Assembly (NCBI GenBank): GCA_036406615.1 | Contig: DASXAQ010000091.1 | Location: 1-52,571, forward strand | Direction: 5' to 3' | DNA length: 52,571 nt | DNA from: DASXAQ01 sp036406615 | Lineage (GTDB): Bacteria > Actinomycetota > UBA4738 | Shown here: in pieces, positions 16,138 through 24,195 of the stretch | Layout: each line of letters starts with the position of its first letter | How positions within the stretch are numbered: position 1 is the first letter of the stretch | Program-made: the position numbers and the translations under genes | The notes under the pieces: model-generated | What the model was told of the DNA's origin: nothing | Database searches by the model: none | What the model saw: only the letters and a program-made list of their open reading frames with translations

Positions 16138-17603
16138 TACCAGCGAAGCTTCAGCTCCCTGGCCGCTCGGGCTTCGTCCAGCCGTCCGACCGGCGTGGAC
16201 CGCGGCGCGTCGTGCAGCAGGTCGGGATCCTCCACCGCCTCGCGCGCGGCCTGCAGCATCGCCGCGGCGAACGCGTCGAGCGTCTCGCGCGATTCGGTCT
16301 CGGTCGGCTCGATCATCATCGCCTCCTCGACGATCAGCGGGAAGTACACCGTCGAGGGGTGGAACCCGAGGTCGATGAGCCGCTTCGCGACGTCCATGGC
16401 CCGGATGCCGTGCTTCTTCAGCCCGGAGGCCGTGGCGACGAACTCGTGCATCGGCCGGCCCTCGAACGCCGGCGGGTACGCCTCGGCCACCGCCTGCGCG
16501 AGATAGTTCGCGTTCAATACCGCCCGCTCCCCGACCGCCTTCAGTCCGTCGCGCCCGTGGGCGAACACGTACGCGAACGCGCGGACCAGGATGCCGAAGT
16601 TGCCGTGGAACCCGTGCACGCGTCCGATCGAATCGGGCCGATCCGCGTCCCACGAGTACCGGCCGGCGTCGGGGTCGAAGGCGACGACGGGGGCCGGCAG
16701 GAACGGCTCGAGCGCCGCGCTCACCGCGACCGGGCCGGCGCCGGGCCCACCTCCCCCGTGCGGCGTCGCGAACGTCTTGTGGGTGTTCATGTGCACGATG
16801 TCGAACCCCATGTCGCCGGGCCGCACGCGCCCGATGATCGCGTTCAGGTTCGCGCCGTCGTAGTACAGCAACGCCCCCACGCGGTGCATCGCTTCCGCGA
16901 TGCCGACGATCTCCTCCTCGAACAGCCCCAGCGTGTTGGGGTTGGTGAGCATGAGGCCGGCGACGTCCTCGTCCACGATCTTCGCGAGCTGCCCCAGGTC
17001 CACGAGGCCACGCGCGTCCGAGGGGACCTGCACCACCCTGTAGCCGGCGAGCGTGACGCTGGCGGGGTTCGTCCCGTGGGCCGAGTCGGGGATGACGATC
17101 TTCGAACGCGGCTTGCCCTGCTTGGCGTGGTACGCGCGCATGATCAGCAGGCCGGTCAGCTCGCCGCTGGCGCCGGCCGGCGGCTGCAGCGTCGCGCGGG
17201 CCATACCCGTGATCTCGCACAGCGCGCGCTCCAGGCGGTACAGCAACTCCAACGCGCCCTGCACCGAGTCCTCCGGCTGGTGCGGGTGCAGCCGCGCGAA
17301 CCCGGGGTAGGAGGCGACCGCCTCGGCCATCTTCGGGTTGTACTTCATCGAGCATGACCCCAAGGGGTAGAACCCGGTGTCGATGCCGTAGTTGATCTGC
17401 GACAGGCGGGTGAAGTGGCGGACGATGTCGCGCTCCCCCACCTCGGGCAGCGCCGGCGGGGTCGCGCGCGCATGCTCCGGCGGGACGGGCGCGTCGGGCA
17501 CGTCGAGCTCGGGCAGCGAGTACGCGCGGCGGCCGGGGCGCGACAGCGCCGACAGCGTGGACGGCAGCGGCGGGCCGTCGCGCCGAACGGGTGCGCCGGT
17601 CAT
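16137..17603 (-). CDS. gcvPB: Glycine dehydrogenase (decarboxylating) subunit 2
   Basis: A 488-residue PLP-dependent C-terminal subunit of the glycine cleavage P-protein. It decarboxylates glycine and hands the aminomethyl group to lipoyl-GcvH. FYPLGSCSMKYNP near the N-terminus, the glycine-rich HGGGGPGAGP and the PLP-lysine motif NTHKTF are all present. It begins 10 nt after gcvPA, so both form one transcript. M. tuberculosis has a single-chain P-protein at the equivalent place; the split form resembles that of Firmicutes, Thermotoga and archaea. gcvT is not in the window. Confidence 0.95.
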   Translation of the reverse strand: MTGAPVRRDGPPLPSTLSALSRPGRRAYSLPELDVPDAPVPPEHARATPPALPEVGERDIVRHFTRLSQINYGIDTGFYPLGSCSMKYNPKMAEAVASYPGFARLHPHQPEDSVQGALELLYRLERALCEITGMARATLQPPAGASGELTGLLIMRAYHAKQGKPRSKIVIPDSAHGTNPASVTLAGYRVVQVPSDARGLVDLGQLAKIVDEDVAGLMLTNPNTLGLFEEEIVGIAEAMHRVGALLYYDGANLNAIIGRVRPGDMGFDIVHMNTHKTFATPHGGGGPGAGPVAVSAALEPFLPAPVVAFDPDAGRYSWDADRPDSIGRVHGFHGNFGILVRAFAYVFAHGRDGLKAVGERAVLNANYLAQAVAEAYPPAFEGRPMHEFVATASGLKKHGIRAMDVAKRLIDLGFHPSTVYFPLIVEEAMMIEPTETESRETLDAFAAAMLQAAREAVEDPDLLHDAPRSTPVGRLDEARAARELKLRW

Positions 17604-17613
17604 ATCGCGCCGC

Positions 17614-18942
17614 TCACGATGCCGCCGCCGTCTTCATCGCGTCGACGAGGCCGTCGATCTCGTCGCGGTTGCGCCGCTCGGTCACGGATACCAGCAATGC
17701 CGGCCGGCCCTCGTGCGGGACGATCGGGCCGACCAGGTACCCCTGGTCCAGAACGTCGCGTTGCACGTCGAGCGCCTCGCGGGTGGTGCGAAGCGCGAAC
17801 TCCTTGAAGAACGGCACGCCCGGGAAGGCGAGCTCGACGCCGGGCAGCGCGTCGAGCGCATCCGCCGCGTACGCGGCCTTCGCGTGGCACTGCCGCGCGA
17901 GCTCCGCCAGGCCCGCCGGCCCGAGCCACGCGAGGTAGACCGTCGCGGCCACCGCCATCAGCGTCTGGTTCGTGCAGATGTTCGACGTCGCCTTCTCGCG
18001 CCGGATGTGCTGCTCGCGCGCCTGCAGCGTCAGGACGTAGCCGCTGCGCCCGTCGACGTCGACCGTCTCGCCGACGATGCGTCCGGGCATCCGGCGGACG
18101 TCGGCCATCCGCGCGGCGACGATCCCGAGGTACGGGCCGCCGTAGTTCAGGTGGTTCCCGAGAACCTGGCCTTCGGCGACGGCGATATCGGCGCCGAGCT
18201 CGCCCGGGGGCGCCAGCGTCCCCACCGACAGCGGATCGAAGATCTGGATGGCCCGCGCGTCGGCCGCGTGGGCGGACTCGAACAGCGCCGAGGCGGGCTC
18301 GAGGTTCCCGAACACGTTGGGGTGCTGCACGACCACGGCGGCGACGTCGTCGCGGACCTCGGTCGCCTCCGACACGCCCCCGGCCGCGGGGATCGGCTCG
18401 GGCTCGTACCCGGCCCCGCGCCCATACGTCCGAAGGGCCTCCCAGAACCGGGGGTCGGCGGCCTCCGACAGCAGGATGCGCCGGCGCCCCGTGGCCGCCA
18501 CCGCCATGTGGACGGCCTCGACCAGCGCGGTCGCTCCGTCGTACAGCGAGGCGTTCGACACCTCGAGGCCGGTCAGCTCGCAGATCATCGACTGGTACTC
18601 GAACAGCGCCTGCAGCACGCCCTGGGACAGCTCCGGCTGGTACGGCGTGTAGGACGTATAGAACTCGGATCGCCCGGCCATCGCCCAGACCACGGCCGGC
18701 ACGTAGTGGTCGTAGGCTCCCCCGCCGGCGAAGCACACGTAGCCGTCGGCGTTGCGGTTGCGCGCCGCCAGCTCTCGCATCTCGCGGGTGAGCGCCAGCT
18801 CCGAGAGGCCCTCCGCCAGGTCGAGGTCGCGGCCGAGCACCACGTCCGGCGGCAGGTGCGCGTACAGGTCCTCGATGGAGGAACGTCCGCAAGCAGCCAG
18901 CATCTCCTGGACGTCGTCGTCCGTGTGGGGTGCGAACTGCAT
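17614..18942 (-). CDS. gcvPA: Glycine dehydrogenase (decarboxylating) subunit 1
   Basis: The 442-residue N-terminal subunit of the two-chain P-protein. MQFAPHTDDDVQEML, SIEDLYAHLP, YTPYQPELSQG and the SLYDGATAL segment are family hallmarks. The ATG at 18942 matches the family start; an upstream in-frame TTG at 18975 only adds residues without similarity. TAGACT (18954-18959) ends 11 nt upstream and could give a very short leader. Together with GcvPB it forms the P-protein heterotetramer. Confidence 0.93.
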   Translation of the reverse strand: MQFAPHTDDDVQEMLAACGRSSIEDLYAHLPPDVVLGRDLDLAEGLSELALTREMRELAARNRNADGYVCFAGGGAYDHYVPAVVWAMAGRSEFYTSYTPYQPELSQGVLQALFEYQSMICELTGLEVSNASLYDGATALVEAVHMAVAATGRRRILLSEAADPRFWEALRTYGRGAGYEPEPIPAAGGVSEATEVRDDVAAVVVQHPNVFGNLEPASALFESAHAADARAIQIFDPLSVGTLAPPGELGADIAVAEGQVLGNHLNYGGPYLGIVAARMADVRRMPGRIVGETVDVDGRSGYVLTLQAREQHIRREKATSNICTNQTLMAVAATVYLAWLGPAGLAELARQCHAKAAYAADALDALPGVELAFPGVPFFKEFALRTTREALDVQRDVLDQGYLVGPIVPHEGRPALLVSVTERRNRDEIDGLVDAMKTAAAS

Positions 18943-18994
18943 TCCGGGCCGACAGTCTACAGGCGGGTTCGCCAACGACGATCGGGCGTGGCCT

Positions 18995-19372
18995 TCAGCC
19001 CGCCTTCGTGTCGTCCAGGCCGTACTTGGTGACGAGCGACAGGTAGTCGCGCTGGTAGAACACCTTGCAGGTCACCGACGGATAGCGCTCGCGCAGCCGC
19101 CGGACCTTGCGGTTCTTTCGCGTCACGAGCTTCTGGGACAGCGTCGTGATCTCGATGTACAGGTCGTAGGCGGGCAGGTAGAAGTCCGGGGTGAAGCGCT
19201 GGATGACGTTGCCGTCCTTGTCCCACTCCAGGTCGAACGACGTCGGTTCGTACTGCCATTCGATCTGGTAGAAGTCCAGCAGCCTGGCGAACTGCCGCTC
19301 GCTGGCGTGGGCGAACGAAACGCTGTCGCTCGGCAGGGGCTTCGACTGCACGGGGAGCTTCGGTCGGGTCAA
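18995..19372 (-). CDS. Conserved actinobacterial protein with endonuclease-like core (Rv1831 position)
   Basis: About 125 residues. The core runs SFAHASERQFARLLDFYQI, then TPDFYLPAYDLYIEITTL and SQKLVTRKNRKVRRL. The spacing of PDF, ExT and a following Lys recalls the PD-(D/E)xK nuclease fold, with Thr in place of the catalytic Lys, so activity is doubtful. The TTG at 19372 overlaps the MerR stop by 4 nt (TTGA) behind GGAGG; GTG 19351 is an alternative. Position between the MerR gene and glycine decarboxylase matches Rv1831. Function unknown. Confidence 0.6.
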   Translation of the reverse strand: MTRPKLPVQSKPLPSDSVSFAHASERQFARLLDFYQIEWQYEPTSFDLEWDKDGNVIQRFTPDFYLPAYDLYIEITTLSQKLVTRKNRKVRRLRERYPSVTCKVFYQRDYLSLVTKYGLDDTKAG

Positions 19373-19830
19373 GCCCCTCCGGCTCCGGTGAGGGTCAGCT
19401 GGCGGGCCTGTTCGCTCCGGGACTTGGGGACGGACCGCTCGAGGTCCTCCCACACCTTGTCCAGGGCGATGGCGAACACCCCCTGGCCGCGCTGGAGGAG
19501 GTCGACGATCTCGTCCGGCGACTCCAGGGCGTAGATGCGCGCGCCGTCGGACATGAGCGTCATCCCCACCGGCTGCGTCTTCAGGTTCTTGCGCAGGTAG
19601 TCGATCGCCTTGCGGATGCGCTGGAGCGAGACGCCGGCGTCCAGCAGCTTCTTGATCACCTTGAGCTGGACCAGGTCCTGGAACGAGTACAGGCGCTGGG
19701 TGCCCGACCCGCCGGCGTCGCGCACGCTCGGCGTGACCAGCTTCGTGCGCGCCCAGTAATCGAGCTGCCGGTAGCTGATACCGACCAGCTTGCAGACCTC
19801 GGGAACCCGGAAACCGTCGCGCTCAGGCAT
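19369..19830 (-). CDS. MerR family transcriptional regulator (Rv1830-like)
   Basis: A 153-residue regulator with an N-terminal MerR winged-helix domain (FRVPEVCKLVGISYRQLDYWARTKLV) and a helical linker (VSLQRIRKAIDYL). The C-terminal region has no metal-binding Cys, so it does not sense metals in the usual way. The ATG at 19830 has GGAG 5 nt upstream, which decides against the in-frame GTG at 19851. A TTGACA promoter lies 34 nt upstream. The order DUF151, MerR, small protein, glycine decarboxylase is conserved in actinobacteria. Confidence 0.88.
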   Translation of the reverse strand: MPERDGFRVPEVCKLVGISYRQLDYWARTKLVTPSVRDAGGSGTQRLYSFQDLVQLKVIKKLLDAGVSLQRIRKAIDYLRKNLKTQPVGMTLMSDGARIYALESPDEIVDLLQRGQGVFAIALDKVWEDLERSVPKSRSEQARQLTLTGAGGA

Positions 19831-19863
19831 GACAACTCCGTAATTACGCACCGCGTACTCGGA

Positions 19864-19891
19864 AGGCTATCACGGCCGCCCCCCCTGTCAA
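19864..19891 (-). promoter_or_regulatory. Promoter of MerR gene (TTGACA-N16-TAGCCT) with downstream palindrome
   Basis: On the minus strand a perfect TTGACA (19886-19891) is followed after 16 nt by TAGCCT (19864-19869). The 10-bp palindrome CGTAATTACG (19839-19848) lies between the expected start of transcription and the gene, and could be an autoregulatory operator. Confidence 0.5.
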
Positions 19892-19960
19892 CGACGCGGG
19901 GCACGCGCCGGAGACGCTCGATCGGGCTCGGGGTTGGACTTGGTCAGGGCCGGGTCAGGG

Positions 19961-20437
19961 TCAGGGTCCGGCGAAGTCTTCGGGAGTGACGTCCTCGAGG
20001 AAGGCCCGGAACTTCTCGACCTCCTGCTCGTCCTCATCGGGGACGTCGATGGCCGCCTCGGCGAGCACCTCCTCGGACGCGAAGATCCGAACGCTCGCCC
20101 GCACCGCCAGTGCGATGGCGTCCGACGGCCGCGAGGACACCTCGAAGCTGCTGCCGTTCAGCGACAGCTGGATGACCGCGTAGAAGATGCCTTCGCGCAG
20201 CTCCGTGATCAGGATCCGTTCGACGTGCATGCCCACCTCGTCGAGCAGGTTCTTCATCAGGTCGTGCGTCAGCGGCCGCGGCGGCACGACGCCGGACAGC
20301 GCGAACGCGATCGACTGCGCTTCGTTGGGGCCGATCCAGATGGGCAGGTAGCGCTTGCCCTCGCGCTCCCTGAGCAGCACGACCGGCTGCTCGCTGGGTA
20401 GCTCGAGTCGCACGCCGACCAGGTTCAGCTCGATCAT
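19961..20437 (-). CDS. Bifunctional nuclease family protein (DUF151)
   Basis: A 158-residue DUF151 protein. LPIWIGPNEAQSIAFAL and FEVSSRPSDAIALAVR are the two signature blocks; the tail is acidic. Plant and Thermotoga members have RNase and DNase activity, but the bacterial role is not settled. The gene corresponds to Rv1829 between two MerR regulators; here hpt and a D,D-carboxypeptidase gene lie between it and the FtsR-like gene. TACGCT (20449-20454) ends 11 nt before the ATG. Confidence 0.88.
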   Translation of the reverse strand: MIELNLVGVRLELPSEQPVVLLREREGKRYLPIWIGPNEAQSIAFALSGVVPPRPLTHDLMKNLLDEVGMHVERILITELREGIFYAVIQLSLNGSSFEVSSRPSDAIALAVRASVRIFASEEVLAEAAIDVPDEDEQEVEKFRAFLEDVTPEDFAGP

Positions 20438-20469
20438 CGCTAACGGCCAGCGTAGCGACCACCGTACGG

Positions 20470-21048
20470 TCAGGCAACCGGCTCGTCCAGGTACGCCACC
20501 AGCCCGTCGAGGTCCTCCGCCAACTCCGCGGGATCGACCGACAGGATGAATGGCAATTGCCGGTAGCGCTCCTGGTAGTCCAGCCCGTAACCGACGACGA
20601 ACCGGTCCGGGCAGTCGAACCCCCGATAGCGGATGTCGATCGGCGCGATCCGCCGCACGCTTCGGTCCAGCAGGGTGCAGACCTCCAGCGACGCCGGCTG
20701 GCGGTTGGCCAGCGACGACAGCAGGTACGACAGCGTCAGGCCGGTGTCGATGATGTCCTCCACCACCAGGACGTCCTCGCCGAGCACGTCATGGTCCAGG
20801 TCCTTCAGGATTCGTACGACCCCCGACGGTCCATCCCCTCCCCCGTACGCGGAGATCGACATGAAGTCGACGCGCAGCGGCAGGTCGATCTCGCGGAACA
20901 GGTCCGCCAGGAACATGGTGCCGCCCTTGAGCACCGAGACCAGGACCGGCGTCCGGCCGCGGTAGTCCCGCGTGATCTCGGCCCCCAGCTCCCGCACGCG
21001 TTCACGGATCTCCTGCTCGGCGAACACGACCTCCGCCTGCACGGCCAC
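20470..21048 (-). CDS. hpt: Hypoxanthine phosphoribosyltransferase
   Basis: A 192-residue purine-salvage enzyme that joins hypoxanthine or guanine to PRPP. The PRPP motif VLVVEDIIDTGLTL, the flexible-loop region SISAYGGGD and the C-terminal FVVGYGLDYQERYRQLP are typical. The GTG at 21048 is chosen because a consensus TATAAT ends exactly 7 nt upstream, implying a leaderless mRNA; GTG 21042 is an in-frame alternative. It follows the carboxypeptidase gene, whose stop lies inside the TATAAT. Confidence 0.93.
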   Translation of the reverse strand: MAVQAEVVFAEQEIRERVRELGAEITRDYRGRTPVLVSVLKGGTMFLADLFREIDLPLRVDFMSISAYGGGDGPSGVVRILKDLDHDVLGEDVLVVEDIIDTGLTLSYLLSSLANRQPASLEVCTLLDRSVRRIAPIDIRYRGFDCPDRFVVGYGLDYQERYRQLPFILSVDPAELAEDLDGLVAYLDEPVA

Positions 21049-21055
21049 GGGCGCG

Positions 21056-21061
21056 ATTATA
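21056..21061 (-). promoter_or_regulatory. Consensus -10 TATAAT, leaderless hpt promoter
   Basis: TATAAT on the minus strand, 7 nt before the hpt GTG, and containing the TAA stop of the upstream carboxypeptidase gene. In a genome this GC-rich a perfect -10 at the leaderless distance is strong evidence. No good -35 is seen. Confidence 0.6.
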
Positions 21062-22349
21062 GAAACGTGCCCACGGTGGATCGGGCCATCGCGCCGAAGA
21101 GCCTCCAGACGTCCTCGTACGCCGAGATCCACGTGCGGGTGGTCTTGACGGGAACCCGCGGGGCCGCCACCGGGGTGAGCGCCGCGATCGCGACCGATCC
21201 CGCGGGCCGGCGCCCGGCCAGGATCGTGGCCGTGCCGACCGTCTGCCCGGCCACCACCGGCAGGGTCACGCCCGGCGATGCCGTCAGCCGGATCCGCACC
21301 CGGCGCACCAGGTCGCGGCGCACCAGGACGTTTGCGGTGTCCAGGGCGTAGGCCGGCACCGGCAGCCCGTCGACCCTGACCCGCCCCAGGCTCTGCCCGA
21401 CCGTGATCGGCGTCTCGCTCCGGAACTCCAGGAACCCGTAGTTCAACAGCGCCGCCGCGTCGAAGAAGGAGTGGTCCTGGCTGGAGGACCCCAGGACCAC
21501 CGCCACCAGGCTGCGATCGCCGCGGCGCGCGGAGGCCACCAGGCACCAGCCGGCCCGTCCCGTGAACCCGGTCTTGACGCCGTCGGCGCCCCGGTACAGC
21601 CACAGCAGCGCATTGCGGTTCTGGAGGATTCGGACCCTGCCCGACGGCGACGGGACCTCGGCCACCTTCGTCGCCACCACGTCGGCGAACGTCGGCGAGC
21701 GCTCGGCCGCGCGCGCCAGGGCGGCGAGGTCCAGCGCATCCGAGTACCCGAGGTCGTTCAGCCCGGATGGGCTCGCGAAATGCGTGTGGCGCAGGTGCAT
21801 CGCGCGCGCCCGCGCGTTCATGCGCGCCACGAACGCCGAGGCGGTGCCGGCCTCGTGCTCCGCGATCGCGTACGCGGCGTCGTTGGCCGAGGACAGCAAC
21901 ATGCCGGACAGGAGGTTTCGAACGGTGATGACCTCCCCCGCCTCGAGGTCCATGTCCGAGCCGGGCTGGGCCGCGGCACCCGCGCTGACGGTGGTGCTCG
22001 CGGACAGGTGTCCGCGCCGGACGGCGATGAGCCCGGTCATGATCTTCGTGAGGCTCGCGATCGCTCGCCGCTTCGTCGCGTTGACGCTGTACAGGACCTG
22101 GCCGGTGGACGCGTCCTCAAGCACCGCGGCCTGCGCGGTGATGGAGGGCGGCGTGGTCGACGGCGGCGGGGTGGCCAGGGCCGTCGGGTACGGCGACGGC
22201 GAGTTCTTCGGCGGGACGGGCGTCGGCGGAGGCGTCGAGGTCGGGCTCCCGGCCGCCCCGCTCGCCGCCCAGGGCGGCACAACCGTGCTCAGCAGGACGA
22301 CGGCGGCCAGCGCGATAAGGGCCGCTGCGCCTCGGGACCTCACCGACAC
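21057..22349 (-). CDS. D-alanyl-D-alanine carboxypeptidase (peptidase S11, DacF-like)
   Basis: A 430-residue secreted penicillin-binding protein that trims the terminal D-Ala of peptidoglycan stem peptides. An N-terminal signal helix (about residues 8-30) is followed by a Pro/Ser/Thr-rich spacer (35-69). The catalytic motifs are SLTK (99-102), SAN (154-156) and KTG (259-261). The C-terminal domain ends in an amphipathic segment that may hold the protein at the membrane. It sits inside the otherwise conserved FtsR-DUF151 neighbourhood. Confidence 0.93.
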   Translation of the reverse strand: MSVRSRGAAALIALAAVVLLSTVVPPWAASGAAGSPTSTPPPTPVPPKNSPSPYPTALATPPPSTTPPSITAQAAVLEDASTGQVLYSVNATKRRAIASLTKIMTGLIAVRRGHLSASTTVSAGAAAQPGSDMDLEAGEVITVRNLLSGMLLSSANDAAYAIAEHEAGTASAFVARMNARARAMHLRHTHFASPSGLNDLGYSDALDLAALARAAERSPTFADVVATKVAEVPSPSGRVRILQNRNALLWLYRGADGVKTGFTGRAGWCLVASARRGDRSLVAVVLGSSSQDHSFFDAAALLNYGFLEFRSETPITVGQSLGRVRVDGLPVPAYALDTANVLVRRDLVRRVRIRLTASPGVTLPVVAGQTVGTATILAGRRPAGSVAIAALTPVAAPRVPVKTTRTWISAYEDVWRLFGAMARSTVGTFL

Positions 22350-22367
22350 CGGAGCGCGACGAGCGAC

Positions 22368-23069
22368 TTACGAGCCCTGCAGGTACGGGCGCAGGTTCGT
22401 TCGCAGCAGGGCCTGCTTGAGTTTGCGGGAGATCACCGAGAGCTCGCCGAGGTTCTCCGTGGCGGTGCGGCGCGCATCCGGATTGCGCTGGCGGAGCATG
22501 GGGAGCACGATCCCCTCGAAGAACGTCGCCTCGCGCTCGGCGAAGTGCCGGTACATGGTGAGGTGGCGCGGCTCGACGCCGTACTTGAAGAAGTCCTTCG
22601 CGATCGACAGCACGACGAAGTCGTCGCCGTCGTAGTACTTGTCACCGTTCATGCCGTGCGAGCAGAGGATCCCGAATGACTCGAGCTCCTTGATCCGGTC
22701 GCGCTCCACTCCCGTCGCGGCGGCGAGCTCGTCCATCGACATGTGCAGCCCCGTGGGCGGCTCGGCGATCTCGGGCTCGGCGGCCGGCTCGTCGGCGGCC
22801 TCGAGGATGATGGTCGGCTCCTGGTCGGCCTTCACCAGGCGTTCCTTGATGACCTTCAGGGGCAGGTACTCGTCGCGTTGCATCCGAAGGATCGAACGCA
22901 GCCGGTCGACGTCCTCCTCGTAGAACTTGCGATAGCCCGACGGCGTGCGCTCGGGGCCGATCAGCCCCTCCCCCTCGAGGAAGCGGATCTTCGAGATCGT
23001 GATGTCGGGGAACTCGGTCTTGATCGTCACCAGCACTTCGCCGATCGACATGTAGTTGCGCGTGACCAC
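22368..23069 (-). CDS. ftsR: FtsR-like MerR transcriptional regulator (Rv1828-like)
   Basis: A 233-residue regulator with two MerR-like winged-helix domains. The N-terminal one (SIGEVLVTIKTEFPDITISKIRFLEGEGLI) matches actinobacterial FtsR, an activator of ftsZ in Corynebacterium; the second begins at MSMDELAAATGVERDRIKELESFGIL. The GTG start at 23069 follows a GGGGGGA stretch; ATG 23051 is an alternative. It lies 13 nt after the GarA-like FHA gene, the order seen in M. tuberculosis. Confidence 0.85.
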   Translation of the reverse strand: MVTRNYMSIGEVLVTIKTEFPDITISKIRFLEGEGLIGPERTPSGYRKFYEEDVDRLRSILRMQRDEYLPLKVIKERLVKADQEPTIILEAADEPAAEPEIAEPPTGLHMSMDELAAATGVERDRIKELESFGILCSHGMNGDKYYDGDDFVVLSIAKDFFKYGVEPRHLTMYRHFAEREATFFEGIVLPMLRQRNPDARRTATENLGELSVISRKLKQALLRTNLRPYLQGS

Positions 23070-23082
23070 GGTCGTCCCCCCG

Positions 23083-23538
23083 CTACTCGCCCACGAAGAA
23101 CGCCAACTTGAACTTCCCGATCTGGATCTCGTCGCCGCTCGCCAGCTCGGCGTCGTCGACGCGCTGCATGTTCACGTACGTGCCGTTGAGGCTGCCGGAG
23201 TCGTGCACGAAGAACCGGTTGTCCTCGCGGCGCAGCTCGGCGTGCTTGCGCGACACCGTCACGTCGTCGAGGAAGATGTCGCTGTCCGGCATGCGTCCGG
23301 CCGTCGTCACGTCCTTGTCGAGCAGAAAGGTCGACCCGGCGTTGGCGCCACGCTTCACCGCAAGCAGAGCCTGTCCGGGCTCGAGGTCACCGTACGGAGA
23401 AGCCTGATCCCGAGCGGCGTCCTCTTCCTCCTCCACGGGCGTGAAGCTGATCGTCGTGTCATCCTGAAGCGCAACCCCGCATCGCGCGCAGAACTTCGCG
23501 TCGTCCGCATTGGGATGTCCACAGTTGGTGCAGAACAC
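23083..23538 (-). CDS. garA: FHA domain protein with N-terminal zinc ribbon (GarA/OdhI-like)
   Basis: A 151-residue protein. CTNC (3-6) and CARC (17-20) form a zinc ribbon, an acidic linker holds DDTTISF (26-32), and residues 55-150 are an FHA domain with GRMPDSD, SRKHAEL and LNGTYVN. GarA/OdhI is phosphorylated on a Thr-Thr pair by Ser/Thr kinases and then controls 2-oxoglutarate dehydrogenase and glutamate dehydrogenase. The TT pair is present here, but the zinc ribbon replaces the usual N-terminus. GGGAGG precedes the GTG at 23538. Confidence 0.85.
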   Translation of the reverse strand: MFCTNCGHPNADDAKFCARCGVALQDDTTISFTPVEEEEDAARDQASPYGDLEPGQALLAVKRGANAGSTFLLDKDVTTAGRMPDSDIFLDDVTVSRKHAELRREDNRFFVHDSGSLNGTYVNMQRVDDAELASGDEIQIGKFKLAFFVGE

Positions 23539-23596
23539 GCTCGCCCTCCCAACGACCTCGCTCTGCGCCGTAGGTCGAGGCTTCCTCAGCTGCCGA

Positions 23597-23626
23597 AATG
23601 TACCTCGACCATGAATCCACGGTCAA
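23597..23626 (-). promoter_or_regulatory. Promoter of FHA-ftsR unit (TTGACC-N18-TACATT)
   Basis: TTGACC (23621-23626) and TACATT (23597-23602) on the minus strand, 18 nt apart, about 60 nt upstream of the FHA start. Two copies of AACCTGCAC lie just upstream of the -35. Confidence 0.5.
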
Positions 23627-23628
23627 GG

Positions 23629-23664
23629 GTGCAGGTTACCAGGGCGAAGGCGAACGTGCAGGTT
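23629..23664 (-). repeat. Direct repeats AACCTGCAC upstream of the FHA promoter
   Basis: AACCTGCAC occurs twice on the minus strand, at 23629-23637 and 23656-23664, 27 nt apart. The proximal copy abuts the -35 box, the usual place for an activator. The FtsR-like MerR protein encoded downstream is a candidate ligand but this is untested. Confidence 0.4.
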
Positions 23665-23704
23665 GCGACGTGAAATTCGGGGCGGGCCGGCTGGGAGCTG
23701 GACC

Positions 23705-24097
23705 TCAGTCGGTGGGTTCGGTCCGGGTGAAGTCCCGGTAGGCCGACGCATCCATCAGAGCTTCGACCTGGCCCGGATCGCTCATCTCGACGACCACCAT
23801 CCATCCCTGGCCGTACGGGTCCTCGTTCACGAGTTGGGGCGAGTCGGCAAGCAGCGGGTTGCGCTCGGCCACGGTCCCGGTCACGGGCGAGTACACGTCC
23901 GAGACGGACTTGGTGGACTCGACCTCGCCGAAGGGCTCCCCCGCCTTCACCTCGGTGCCGACCTCCGGCGCGTCCACGTACACCACGTCGCCGAGCGCGT
24001 CCTGCGCGAAGTCGGTGATCCCGACGCGCGCGTGCCCGGACTCGACGCGCACCCACTCGTGCTCTCGCGTGTACCTCAGGTCTTCCGGAAACTCCAT
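23705..24097 (-). CDS. gcvH: Glycine cleavage system H protein
   Basis: A 130-residue lipoyl carrier. RYTREHEWV at the N-terminus, the lipoyl-lysine motif ESTKSVSDVYSP (Lys63) and NPLLADSPQLVNEDPYGQGW are all intact. It shuttles the aminomethyl group from the P-protein subunits encoded at 16137-18942. GGAGGAGA precedes the ATG at 24097. T- and L-protein genes are not in the window. Confidence 0.96.
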   Translation of the reverse strand: MEFPEDLRYTREHEWVRVESGHARVGITDFAQDALGDVVYVDAPEVGTEVKAGEPFGEVESTKSVSDVYSPVTGTVAERNPLLADSPQLVNEDPYGQGWMVVVEMSDPGQVEALMDASAYRDFTRTEPTD

Positions 24098-24195
24098 CGC
24101 CGCTCTCCTCCGAGCGCGGGGGCGTGCCGCGCGACGGCGTATGATGGCAACATACGGCGCTTCGTTCGTCGCGGATCGGCCCTCGGGCTCGCTCA

